From positions 124,001 to 188,000 of the forward strand of contig NZ_AQHN01000013.1 in assembly GCF_000359745.1 (NCBI RefSeq): a DNA stretch of 64,000 nt, read 5' to 3'. Source of the stretch: Rhizobium freirei PRF 81 (lineage in GTDB: Bacteria > Pseudomonadota > Alphaproteobacteria > Rhizobiales > Rhizobiaceae). How positions within the stretch are numbered: position 1 is the first letter of the stretch; each line of letters starts with the position of its first letter. The translations under genes and the position numbers were made by a program. The notes beneath the pieces are model-generated. The model searched no databases. It was not told the DNA's origin and saw only the letters and a list, made by a program, of their open reading frames with translations. Shown here one piece after another: positions 16,961 to 25,158 of the stretch.

Positions 16961-17980
16961 TCAAGCGATGGAGTCGAGCTTTCTTGCCATCTCCAGACTT
17001 TCGCTGACGTAGCGTGCCAGGCGCGAGGCGGCGTTCGGAATTTCGGGCCGCTCGGCGAGCCATCCGATATAAGTCAGGCTGCGCAGAACCATGAAGAGCG
17101 GCAGGAGTTCGAGCGTTGCGTCGGAAAGCTCACGCTGGCTTCGATAGCCTGAAATCAGCGCCTTCTCGATGTCCGGATAGGCGGGTTCGTTGCGATTCTT
17201 CAGCAAGGCCGTTGCAAGATCGAAAAGACGGAAACCATAGCCCGCGTCGTCGAAATCGATGAAGGCGACGTCGCTTTCGTTGTCCGTGAGAAAGATGTTC
17301 TCGCGCACGAGATCGGCATGGATCAGGCCATAGTCGAGGCCTAATGCCTGCACCTTTGCAAGCGCTTGGCGCAATTGGCCCCGCAATGCCGTCAGCGCTT
17401 CGGCGTCGCTCTGCGAGAGACCTGGGCAATCCCAGAAGCGCCCCCACAAAGGCTTTTCGCCAATGAGGCCTTCGACATCCCAAGCCGGGCGGCGAAACCG
17501 CTCCGGCGGAGCCCAGGCATCGGCAAGATTGTGCATAGTCGCTATCGAGCGACCAACGCAGGAGAATATCTCCGCCTGCTTTTCTGCTGACTGCGCGAGC
17601 GGCGTGCCGCTCTGGCCGAGCGGTGAACCGTCGATCCAGCTGACGACGTCGGCATGCTGCTCGGAAAATTGCCGGTTGGCCGGGAGCCGAACGAGGCTTT
17701 GCCTGTCGCTTGTGGGAACAGGGCTCGGCACGTTGAGCTCGCCGAGCCGGAGCGCGGCCATCATGTGCAGTTCCGAGCGCAGGCTCGTTTCGTCGTGATA
17801 GCCCGGACGGTGCAGCCGGAGCGCGGCATATTGTCCGTCGTGGAGCGTGATGCGAAAGACTGCATTCTCTCGATATTTCATCAGCACCGGTTCATGAGCC
17901 TGAACCGGCCAATGGTCGAGCGCCTCCAGCGCGCGCTTCTGCAGGGCATCCCGGATTGCGGGCGGCAAATCGTCAGCCAT
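16961..17980 (-). CDS. APH-family small-molecule kinase (hydroxylysine-kinase / homoserine-kinase-II type)
   Basis: Aminoglycoside-phosphotransferase-fold kinase, 339 aa. Catalytic loop LIHADLVRENIFL (Brenner motif H-x-D-x4-N) and Mg-binding FIDFDDAGYGF are intact; the N-terminal lobe has a YAALRLHRPGYH ATP-anchoring strand. It follows an AGXT2L-like PLP enzyme after 7 bases. In animals the matching pair is hydroxylysine kinase (HYKK) plus a phospho-lyase, and bacterial relatives of the two are known neighbours or fusions, so I infer that this kinase phosphorylates an amino alcohol and that its product goes to the PLP enzyme. The substrate is unknown. Confidence 0.85.
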   Translation of the reverse strand: MADDLPPAIRDALQKRALEALDHWPVQAHEPVLMKYRENAVFRITLHDGQYAALRLHRPGYHDETSLRSELHMMAALRLGELNVPSPVPTSDRQSLVRLPANRQFSEQHADVVSWIDGSPLGQSGTPLAQSAEKQAEIFSCVGRSIATMHNLADAWAPPERFRRPAWDVEGLIGEKPLWGRFWDCPGLSQSDAEALTALRGQLRQALAKVQALGLDYGLIHADLVRENIFLTDNESDVAFIDFDDAGYGFRLFDLATALLKNRNEPAYPDIEKALISGYRSQRELSDATLELLPLFMVLRSLTYIGWLAERPEIPNAASRLARYVSESLEMARKLDSIA

Positions 17981-17987
17981 ATCAGCC

Positions 17988-19271
17988 TCACAAGCCGGAC
18001 AGCACGTCGTCGAAAATCGACAACATGAAATCGGCGTTCTCTATCGAGAAGGGCATGGGCGGGCGGATTTTCGTCGCACATTGATGAATGCCGATCTTGC
18101 CCATCAGCACGCCGCGCTCGCGCATTTCATTGACGATTCGCGTTGCCTGCGCTGGCGCGGGTTCCTTGGTCGCGCGGTCGAGTACGAATTCCGTCCCCAT
18201 GAAGAGGCCGCTCCCGCGCACGTCGCCGATGATCGAATGCTTTTGCGCAAGCTTCTGGAAGGCAGCGCGCGCGTATTCGCCAACCTTACGGGCGTTCTCG
18301 ATGAGGTTTTCATCTTCGATGACGTCGAGCACGGCCATCGCGGCCGCGCAGGAGACCGGATTGCCGCCGAAGGTGTTGAAATAACGGAACGCCTTGCGAA
18401 AGGCATTCACCGTATCGGCATTGGCAACGACGCCGCCGACCGGATGGCCGTTGGCCATCGGTTTGCCCAGCGTGACGATATCGGGAACGATGCCGGCATG
18501 TTGATGGCCCCACATATGCGAGCCGGTACGGCCGAAGCCGGGCTGCACCTCATCCGTGATGACGAGGCCGCCGGCCTTGCGAACCGCTGCAACCGTCTTG
18601 TCCAAAAAACCGGGCGGCAGATCCGGGAAGCCTTCATTGGCAAAGAACGGGTCGATGATGATAGCGGAAAAGCCATGCGGGCTATCCTGCAGTGACGCAA
18701 TCGCCTTCTCGACTTCCGCTGCGAAAGCCGTGGCAAAGGCGTCTCCGCCTTCGCCGCCGAGCGGCCGATAGCTGTCGGGCGCCGGCACATGCCGGACATG
18801 GCCGCCGAAGCCGCCGACCGGCGGCATGCGCGTCGACAATTGCGACACGGCGGTCGTATTGCCATGGTAGGTGTGGTTGGTGGCGATGACGCCGGTCTTG
18901 CCGGTGACGGCCTGTGCCATGCGCAACGCCACATCGTTGGCTTCGCTGCCCGTGCAGGTCAGGATCGCCGCGTCGAGGCTCTTGTCGAAAGTCGCCGTCA
19001 GCCGCTCAACATAGTCGAGGATGCCCTCGTGCAGATAGCGCGTGTGCGTGTTCAGCGTCGAGGCCTGGCGCGTGATGGCCTCGACCACGCGCGGATGGCA
19101 ATGGCCGACATGCGGCACGTTGTTGTAGCAGTCGAGGTACTTTTTCCCGTCGGCGTCCCAGAGCCAGACGCCTTCGCCGCGCACCAGATGGACCGGATCC
19201 TCATAGAAGAGCGACATGTTGCGGCCCAGAAGCCGCTCGCGTCGTGCGATAAGAGCTGCGTTGTCCGACAT
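17988..19271 (-). CDS. class III PLP enzyme of the AGXT2L type (putative amino-alcohol O-phosphate phospho-lyase)
   Basis: PLP enzyme of 427 aa with aminotransferase fold class III. PLP lysine Lys270 (DIVTLGKPMANGHP), Asp240 (ITDEVQPGFGR). The segments YLDCYNNVPHVGHCHPRVVEA, TRYLHEGILDYVERL, FNTFGGNPVSCAAAMAVLDVIEDENL and IGDVRGSGLFMG match the animal ethanolamine-phosphate / 5-phosphohydroxylysine phospho-lyases (ETNPPL, PHYKPL) more than ordinary transaminases. Such enzymes release phosphate and ammonia and give an aldehyde. The kinase gene follows directly and the gap to the next aminotransferase gene is 2 bases. Ordinary transaminase activity is the main alternative. Confidence 0.85.
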   Translation of the reverse strand: MSDNAALIARRERLLGRNMSLFYEDPVHLVRGEGVWLWDADGKKYLDCYNNVPHVGHCHPRVVEAITRQASTLNTHTRYLHEGILDYVERLTATFDKSLDAAILTCTGSEANDVALRMAQAVTGKTGVIATNHTYHGNTTAVSQLSTRMPPVGGFGGHVRHVPAPDSYRPLGGEGGDAFATAFAAEVEKAIASLQDSPHGFSAIIIDPFFANEGFPDLPPGFLDKTVAAVRKAGGLVITDEVQPGFGRTGSHMWGHQHAGIVPDIVTLGKPMANGHPVGGVVANADTVNAFRKAFRYFNTFGGNPVSCAAAMAVLDVIEDENLIENARKVGEYARAAFQKLAQKHSIIGDVRGSGLFMGTEFVLDRATKEPAPAQATRIVNEMRERGVLMGKIGIHQCATKIRPPMPFSIENADFMLSIFDDVLSGL

Positions 19272-19273
19272 GA

Positions 19274-20629
19274 TCAGGTCCTCGCGGCGGTGAGACCTGC
19301 GTCGAGCGCAGTGAGGATGGTCTGAACATTCGCAGCCGTCACGATCAGCGGCGGCGACATGATGACATTGGCACCGGAGGTGCGGACCATCACGCCGGCA
19401 TCGTAAGTGGCGTCATGGACTTTCTGAACCACGTCCTTGGCGGCCGCGCTCTTCTTCACACGGTCGCTGACGAGTTCGAGGGCGCACATCAGGCCCTTGC
19501 CGCGCACGTCGCCGATCAGTTCATGTTTGTTCTGCAGCGCCTGCAGGCCGGCCATAAGTTCTTCGCCGCGGGCGGCGGCATTGGCAGCGACGTCAAGCCG
19601 CTTGGTTTCCTTCAGTGTCGCGAGCGCTGCTGCGGCACCGACCGGATGGCCGGAATAGGTGTAGCCATGGCCGATATTGCCGACGGAGTTCCTGTTGCTT
19701 TCGAAAACTTCGGCGACCTTGTCGGAGATCATCACGGCGCCGAAGGGGAAATAGCCGTTGGTGATCGCCTTGGCCGTCGACATCATGTCCGGCTTGACGC
19801 CCCAAAGGCGCGATCCGGTCCAGGCGCCGGTGCGGCCGAATGCCGTGATGACCTCATCGGCGATCAGCAGGATGCCATGGCGGTCGCAGATTTCGCGCAT
19901 CAGCGGCAGGAAAGTTTCGTGCGGAACGATGACGCCGCCGGCGCCCAGCACGGGCTCGACGATCAGGGCCGCGATGGTATCGGCACCCTGGAAGGCGATT
20001 TCATCCTCGAACAGCCTGCCGATCGCGGCCGCGATTTCCGCGCCGTCGGTGGTGTTGAACGGGTTGCGATAGGGGAAGGGCGCGGGCAGGTGGATGACGC
20101 CGGGAAGCAGCGGCTCGTAGTTGCGACGGAAGTTCTGGTTGCCGTTGACGGAGGCGCCGCCGAAATGCGTGCCGTGATAGCCCTTCTTCAGCGCAACGAA
20201 TTTGGTGCGCTCGGGCTGGCCGTTGACCTTGTGGTACTGGCGCGCCAGTCGCAGGCAGGTCTCGACCGAATCCGAGCCGCCCGAGGTAAAGAAGGACCGG
20301 CTCAGCCCATCCGGCTTGAACCACTCAGCAAGCTCATAGGAGAGTTCGATCAGCGGCGAGTTGGTCGTGCCGCGGAAGGTCGAATAGTAAGGCAGCTCGT
20401 CGAGCTGGTCGCGGATCGCCTTCTTCACCGGCTCGCAGGAATAGCCGAGGTTGACGTTCCACAGGCCGCCGACGGCATCGAGCACCTTCTTGCCCTGGAT
20501 ATCGACGATCTCGACGCCTTCGCCGGCATTGACTATGCGCGGCGGATGCGCCTGCATTTCGGCCGGATGAGCCATCGGGTGCCACAGGTGGCGGGCGTTG
20601 TTTTCGATGATGAAATTGGTTTCACGCAT
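19274..20629 (-). CDS. class III aminotransferase (amine/polyamine:pyruvate type)
   Basis: Aminotransferase of 451 aa. PLP Lys287 (MMSTAKAITNGYFP), Asp258 (LIADEVITAFGRTG), and GGSDSVETCLRLARQY, GYHGTHFGGAS, NIGHGYTYSGHPVGAAAAL. This pattern matches omega-amino acid/amine:pyruvate transaminases (putrescine-, taurine- or beta-alanine-pyruvate type), which move amino groups from terminal amines to pyruvate. It would feed an aldehyde to the aldehyde dehydrogenase encoded at 25.2 kb. It lies between a HAD hydrolase and the AGXT2L-like enzyme in a tight operon. Exact amine donor not predictable. Confidence 0.92.
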   Translation of the reverse strand: MRETNFIIENNARHLWHPMAHPAEMQAHPPRIVNAGEGVEIVDIQGKKVLDAVGGLWNVNLGYSCEPVKKAIRDQLDELPYYSTFRGTTNSPLIELSYELAEWFKPDGLSRSFFTSGGSDSVETCLRLARQYHKVNGQPERTKFVALKKGYHGTHFGGASVNGNQNFRRNYEPLLPGVIHLPAPFPYRNPFNTTDGAEIAAAIGRLFEDEIAFQGADTIAALIVEPVLGAGGVIVPHETFLPLMREICDRHGILLIADEVITAFGRTGAWTGSRLWGVKPDMMSTAKAITNGYFPFGAVMISDKVAEVFESNRNSVGNIGHGYTYSGHPVGAAAALATLKETKRLDVAANAAARGEELMAGLQALQNKHELIGDVRGKGLMCALELVSDRVKKSAAAKDVVQKVHDATYDAGVMVRTSGANVIMSPPLIVTAANVQTILTALDAGLTAART

Positions 20630-20646
20630 ATCAAATTCCTCTTGGT

Positions 20647-21297
20647 TCAGAGCCCCAGCATGGCAAGTGCTTGGGCATAGCTTTCGGCAGGACGGGTTAC
20701 GTCGAAATGCACGTGAGGCAGGTTGACGGCTTCGGCGCCCTCGATGTTTTTCTTCTGGTCGTCGACGAAGACGCAGGCCTCGCGCGGCAGGTCGAGTTCG
20801 GCAAGAACGAGCTCGTAGGCGCGGGGATCGGGCTTGAGAATCTTCGTGTAGCTGGCATCGACGATGACGTCGAAGAGGTCGATCAGTGGGAAACGCTCGC
20901 GGAACTCGACGCCATAGAAAAGGTCCAGTTCATTCGACAGGATCGCCAGCTTGAGGCCGGCTTCCTTGACCCGCAGGATGGCGTCGCGGGCTTCCGGACG
21001 CAGCACGAGTTCGGGCTCGGCGCCGCGCGCCCGGCGCACGAAGGTCTGCATGTCGGTCCAGGTCTCGCCGACCATCTTGCCGACTTCGCTTGTCCGCGTC
21101 AGCCAATAGTCGCGTTCGGTGATCTCGCGGTTCTGCATCGACACCCAAAGCGGATCGGTGCTGGCAACGAACGGCCCGAGCCAGGTCAGCGACCCCTTGG
21201 GAAGGCCGAGCGTGCGCTCGGTGACGTCGTGCGTCTCGAACAGCGTGCGGGTAACTACGCCGCCGAAATCGAGGATAAGAGCGCGTTCTGATGTCAT
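20647..21297 (-). CDS. HAD-superfamily hydrolase (HAD-IA)
   Basis: HAD-type phosphatase or related hydrolase of 216 aa. Motif I LILDFGGVVT (nucleophile Asp, second Asp replaced by Gly as in the YihX-like branch), motif II ILSNEL, motif III Lys in ILKPDPRAYELVL, motif IV CVFVDDQKKNIEGAE. Cap insert of about 80 residues after motif I. The start at 21297 overlaps the stop of the upstream UPF0261 gene (ATGA), so the longer open frame is noise. Possible roles in the operon are dephosphorylation of a pathway intermediate or repair of a dead-end phosphate; no direct evidence. Confidence 0.87.
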   Translation of the reverse strand: MTSERALILDFGGVVTRTLFETHDVTERTLGLPKGSLTWLGPFVASTDPLWVSMQNREITERDYWLTRTSEVGKMVGETWTDMQTFVRRARGAEPELVLRPEARDAILRVKEAGLKLAILSNELDLFYGVEFRERFPLIDLFDVIVDASYTKILKPDPRAYELVLAELDLPREACVFVDDQKKNIEGAEAVNLPHVHFDVTRPAESYAQALAMLGL

Positions 21298-22547
21298 GGC
21301 CGTCCTTCCGGAATGACGCCTTCCGCGACCCACCGGTCGAAGACGGCGAGAGCCGCGGCTGAAAAGGCGGGAGAATTGATGTGGGCGTCGACCTCTTGCA
21401 GGGCGACGGAGGGCGGCACGGCGCGACGCATCTCTTCCACGAAGGCGGCAAGCCCCTCCGGATCGTGCAGCGGCTCGCCCGGCTTGTCCCATTCCTGGAT
21501 GCCTTCGGTCGGGAGCAGGAACGCGACCTTCGCATCTGCGTGCGCAAGCTTGCGCCCGATCAGCTGGGCGACTTCCCGCCGTCCTTCGGGCGATGTCGTC
21601 ACCGATCCGATCAGCCGGTTATGCGCATGATAGGGACGCTCGGCGAAGATTTCGGGCAGGGGCCGCCACGCCTGAAGATCGACCATGTCGACGGCGCCGG
21701 GTGCGACGATCTGCGGAATGCCGGCGCGTCCGGCATTTTCGAGCCGGTCGGGTCCCGAAGTGACGACAGTGTCATAGTGATGATTGCTGACTTCCTGTAT
21801 GCAGAAGTCGAAGACGGCGGCAAAGCCCCCTTGCGAAGCGATGGCTTCGTAAGCGCGTCCGCCCATGCCGGTTGAGTGGAACACGGCAATGTCATAGCCG
21901 CGTTTCTCAAGCTCCGGCCGCAGGTACTTCATATATTTCAGGCAGGACGAGCCGAGCGAGGTCATGCCGATAAGCGGCCGCTTGCGATCGGATTTGGTTC
22001 CATGCTTGGCTGCCCCGACGACGGCGCCGCAGGCTTGCGACAGGACCGAGCTGCAGATGCTGTTCAGTCCGTAGAGACCACCGGCCCAGAGGATCATCAT
22101 CAGGTCGGGAGCGATGCGCTCGGGTGGGATGAGATGAGAATAGGCGATGGTCGAAACCACGAATTTCGGCACGCCAAGCGGCAGGATGGCTGCGACGTCG
22201 AGCGCCAGATCGGTCCCCATGGAGCCGCCGAGGACGATGACCCCGTCCATCAGCCCGTCATCGTAGAGACGTTTCGTCAGTGCCGCGGCACCCTTTGCCA
22301 TGCCGGCCATGGCGCTGTTTTCATCGCCGCTTTCGGCGATCGCCTCGATCGTGGTCCCGGCGGCTTTTGCGATGTCATGTCTGGAGTAATCCGGGACGTA
22401 AGGCGGATCGCCGAGGATGCTGACATCGACCATGACCGGCTTGCCGCCGGCTTCCTCGATAACCGATGCCATGAATTGCAGTTCGTCGCTTTTGGTATCA
22501 CCTGTTCCGATGACGAGAATTCTGGGTGAGGGAGCCGTGGGGCTCAT
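21294..22547 (-). CDS. UPF0261 / Tm-1-like ATP-binding domain protein
   Basis: Protein of 417 aa of the UPF0261 family, related to the N-terminal part of plant Tm-1 resistance proteins. Visible: RILVIGTGDTKSDELQFM at the N-terminus, VIVLGGSMGTDLALDVAAILPLGVPK, SSCSV-like GLNSICSSVLSQACGAVVG, GMTSLGSSCLKYMKYLRPELEKRGYDIAVFHSTGMGGRA and the IVAPGAVDMVDL segment. The start at 22547 is fixed by an AGGAGG site. Biochemical function is unknown to me; such genes often sit in catabolic operons. It is coupled to the HAD gene downstream and overlaps the 3' end of the IclR gene upstream. Confidence 0.9.
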   Translation of the reverse strand: MSPTAPSPRILVIGTGDTKSDELQFMASVIEEAGGKPVMVDVSILGDPPYVPDYSRHDIAKAAGTTIEAIAESGDENSAMAGMAKGAAALTKRLYDDGLMDGVIVLGGSMGTDLALDVAAILPLGVPKFVVSTIAYSHLIPPERIAPDLMMILWAGGLYGLNSICSSVLSQACGAVVGAAKHGTKSDRKRPLIGMTSLGSSCLKYMKYLRPELEKRGYDIAVFHSTGMGGRAYEAIASQGGFAAVFDFCIQEVSNHHYDTVVTSGPDRLENAGRAGIPQIVAPGAVDMVDLQAWRPLPEIFAERPYHAHNRLIGSVTTSPEGRREVAQLIGRKLAHADAKVAFLLPTEGIQEWDKPGEPLHDPEGLAAFVEEMRRAVPPSVALQEVDAHINSPAFSAAALAVFDRWVAEGVIPEGRP

Positions 22548-23331
22548 TAATCTGTCCTCCTGATCTTGCATTGGTTCCCGTGGGTTTTTCCAACCCGTAG
22601 TATTTTTCTGAAATTGCTTTAGCGGTCGCGACGGCCTGGATGCCGAACTCATGAATCGCCGCCTTCGTCGTGCGCGAGAGCGGGGCGGCGACGGCCACGC
22701 AGCCGATGGGGCGGCCATTAGGCCCGCATACGGGCGCCGCGGTACTGATGACGCCGGCTTCGAGCCCCTGATGGCTGATCGAGAAGCCGCGCGCGGCAGT
22801 CTCGTCGAGCATGTCTCGGATCAGCTGGGGATCGACGACAGTGTGGTCGGTGTATTTCTCGAGCGGCTTCCTGAGAAAGTCTTCTATTTCCGCCTGCGGG
22901 CAGAAGGCGAGGAAAGCGAGGCCGGATGCGGTGGCATGGAAGGGCAGGACACTGCCGACCTCGATGATGATACGGTGCGCCCAGGACGAGTCTTCCACAT
23001 GAATGGTGGAAAGCTGTCCGCCGGAAAACTCGGAAAGATGCACGGTCTCCATCGACGATCCGGCAAGCGCCTGTATGAAGGGGATGGCGACCCGTAGAAA
23101 CGGAAAGCGCGCTTCGCGAATCCGCGCAAGGCGGACTGGCGCAGACCCGATCCGGTATCGCCGCGTATCCGGATCCTGCTCGACGAAGCCGTGTTTCTCC
23201 AGCTCGATCAGAAAGCGTCGCGCCGTTGCCTTGTCGAGCGCACACAGGTTGGCGATGTCGGTAAGACCCGCCTCCTTGTCCAGCCTTGACAGGGTATCCA
23301 GCAATGAAAGCGCCTTTCCGATCGTGCTCAT
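22498..23331 (-). CDS. IclR-family transcriptional regulator
   Basis: Regulator of 277 aa: N-terminal winged HTH (ALSLLDTLSRLDKEAGLTDIANLCALDKATARRFLIELEKHGFV pattern, in pieces) and C-terminal IclR effector domain with SSMETVHLSEF, LPFHATASGLAFLAF, and RGFSISHQGLEAGVISTAAPVCGP-type segments. GAGGAA lies before the ATG at 23331. The last 50 bases overlap the start of the UPF0261 gene and contain its ribosome site. It is divergent from the permease gene and is the likely reader of the palindromic block found upstream of both the permease and the amidohydrolase genes (inference). Confidence 0.92.
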   Translation of the reverse strand: MSTIGKALSLLDTLSRLDKEAGLTDIANLCALDKATARRFLIELEKHGFVEQDPDTRRYRIGSAPVRLARIREARFPFLRVAIPFIQALAGSSMETVHLSEFSGGQLSTIHVEDSSWAHRIIIEVGSVLPFHATASGLAFLAFCPQAEIEDFLRKPLEKYTDHTVVDPQLIRDMLDETAARGFSISHQGLEAGVISTAAPVCGPNGRPIGCVAVAAPLSRTTKAAIHEFGIQAVATAKAISEKYYGLEKPTGTNARSGGQINEPHGSLTQNSRHRNR

Positions 23332-23646
23332 CGTTCCTCCTCTTGGGTTGGTCAGCGTTTGTTTTGTGCGTTCAGCCGGGGCTTGCGTCAAATCAGCTCG
23401 CTGACCCTGCGCCGCGGCACGATAGCAGCGACCCAAGATACTTAACATGCGAAATAACTTGACAGAGGCCGGGAATGTTTGCAAGTCTATATTTGAAGCT
23501 GTGGTTCAAATAATGAACCATAAGCGCTGATGGCGGCAAAATCAACAAAAGCTCAAGCTCCCGCTCGTCAGTCCGGTTCTAGTGGAGGTCGCTTGCGGGA
23601 AGCCGCAGCGACGATCGGATACTCTCAACAAGGGGAACAAACGCAG
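23332..23646. promoter_or_regulatory. divergent promoter region between the IclR regulator and the permease
   Basis: No gene in these 315 bases. It holds a TTAACATGCGAA block (23442 onward), a TTGACA (23459-23464) and the palindrome ATTTGAA-N7-TTCAAAT (23491-23511) followed by AATGAA. The same elements in the same order occur before the amidohydrolase gene at 26.8 kb. Confidence 0.6.
23491..23511. promoter_or_regulatory. palindromic operator, copy 1 (ATTTGAA-N7-TTCAAAT)
   Basis: Perfect 7-bp inverted repeat with a 7-base spacer (GCTGTGG). The spacer's last GG and the following TAATGAA-like run are also shared with copy 2. Location just downstream of a TTGACA and upstream of the permease start suggests an operator near the transcription start. 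Binding by the adjacent IclR protein is inferred from position. Confidence 0.6.
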
Positions 23647-25101
23647 ATGAACGCGCAAAATTCGCAAGGTGCGGCTGAGAACCAGCTACGCAAAAACAGT
23701 CTCGGCGTCGGCGCCGTGACCTTCTTGGTCGTCTCGGCTGCAGCGCCGCTAACGGCGGTTGCCGGCGGCGTGCCGCTATCGATGATGCTCGGCAACGGGC
23801 CGGGTATTCCTTTGACCTTCCTGCTAGTTACGGGCATTTTGCTGCTGTTTGCGGTCGGCTATGTTGCCATGGCGCGCCATATCCGCAATGCCGGCGCCTT
23901 CTATGCCTATACCGCCCGTGGCCTCGGCGGCCTGATGGGTGGTGCCGCCGCCCTGATCGCCATCCTCGCCTACAACGCCATGCAGGTCGGCGTCCTCGGG
24001 CTCTTCGGGGCCGCGACCAAGGGCTTCTTTGCCGAGCAGCTTGGCCTCGACCTTCCCTGGTGGGTCTGGAGCTTTATCGGCATCGCCTTCGTCGCCGTTT
24101 TCGGCTATCGCCGCGTCGATCTTTCGGCCAAGGTGCTGACGGTGCTCGTCATTCTCGAATATCTCGTCGTCCTCGTCATCGATGGCGCGATCTTCGTCAA
24201 GGGCGGCGATGCCGGCCTTTCTGCCGCACCCTTCACGCCGACCGCCTTCTGGAGCGGAACGCCGGCAATCGGCCTCCTGTTCTGCTTTGCCGCCTTCATC
24301 GGCTTCGAGGCGACGACCATCTATAGCGAAGAAGCGCGCGAGCCGCACAAGACGGTGCCGCGCGCAACCTACATCTCGGTGCTGATCATCGGCCTCTTCT
24401 ATATGCTGACCTCATGGCTGATGGTGGCCGGCGCTGGTGTCGACAAGCTCGTTCCCACCCTGCAGGGTCTCGCCGATCCGACGACCTTCCTTTTCAGCCT
24501 TGCCGAGCGTTATGTCGGTCATTGGATCACTGTCGTGATGAGCGTTCTCTTCATCACCAGCCTTTTCGCCGGCATCCTCGCCTTCCACAATGGCGTCGCG
24601 CGCTACATGTACGTCGCCGGTCGCGAAGGCCTGCTGCCGAAATCGGTCGGCGTCACGCATCCGGTTTTCCAGAGCCCGCATGTCGGCTCGATCATCCAGA
24701 CGGTCATTGCCGTGCTCGTGGTGGCGCTCTTTGCCGCAACCGGGCAGGATCCGGTGCTGGGCCTCTTCTCCTGGCTCACCAACGTAGCGACGCTGGCAAT
24801 CATCCTGTTGATGGCCTTCACCGCCTTCGCAATCGTCATCTTCTTCAGCCGCAATCCGGGCCTCGAGCGTAACGTACTGGCCATCAAGGTGCTGCCGATT
24901 GTAACGGGGCTTATTCTTCTGGCGCTTGTCTATTACATTTCCGCGAATTTCGGCGCGATCGCCGGAGCAAATGGCGTGCTTGCCGTGCTGCTGCCGTGCC
25001 TCGTTCTGATCGCCGGAGTCATTGGTTTCGTTGCCGCCGCTCGCTTGAGATCGGCGGATGCCGATGGCTTTGCGCGTCTCGGTGCCGGACAGGAAGCCTA
25101 A
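23647..25101 (+). CDS. APC-family amino acid/amine permease
   Basis: Inner-membrane transporter of 484 aa with about twelve membrane segments. It opens with NSLGVGAVTFLVVSAAAPLTAVAGG and has the glycine-rich GNGPGIPLTFLLV and GFEATTIYSEEAREPHKTVPRA, a hallmark of APC amino-acid permeases (AEA/YjeH-like). The start at 23647 is preceded by AAGGGGA; an upstream in-frame ATG at 23530 would add a hydrophilic, unlikely 39-residue tail inside the operator region. It is divergent from the IclR gene and followed by a strong terminator, then the aldehyde dehydrogenase. Likely imports an amino acid or amine used by this island. Confidence 0.92.
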   Translation: MNAQNSQGAAENQLRKNSLGVGAVTFLVVSAAAPLTAVAGGVPLSMMLGNGPGIPLTFLLVTGILLLFAVGYVAMARHIRNAGAFYAYTARGLGGLMGGAAALIAILAYNAMQVGVLGLFGAATKGFFAEQLGLDLPWWVWSFIGIAFVAVFGYRRVDLSAKVLTVLVILEYLVVLVIDGAIFVKGGDAGLSAAPFTPTAFWSGTPAIGLLFCFAAFIGFEATTIYSEEAREPHKTVPRATYISVLIIGLFYMLTSWLMVAGAGVDKLVPTLQGLADPTTFLFSLAERYVGHWITVVMSVLFITSLFAGILAFHNGVARYMYVAGREGLLPKSVGVTHPVFQSPHVGSIIQTVIAVLVVALFAATGQDPVLGLFSWLTNVATLAIILLMAFTAFAIVIFFSRNPGLERNVLAIKVLPIVTGLILLALVYYISANFGAIAGANGVLAVLLPCLVLIAGVIGFVAAARLRSADADGFARLGAGQEA

Positions 25102-25116
25102 AGCAATTCCAATCGC

Positions 25117-25144
25117 GGTGGCGGGGCGTGCCCGCCACCCTTTT
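25117..25144 (+). terminator. rho-independent terminator after the permease
   Basis: GGTGGCGGG and CCCGCCACC form a perfect 9-bp GC-rich stem with a 5-base loop, followed by CTTTTC. Fifteen bases after the permease stop; the downstream aldehyde dehydrogenase would need read-through or its own promoter. Confidence 0.75.
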
Positions 25145-25158
25145 CATGAGAGAATGAG

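Noticed and set aside
19415..20680. 421-codon open frame on the + strand
   Set aside because: Antisense to the class III aminotransferase; no motifs.
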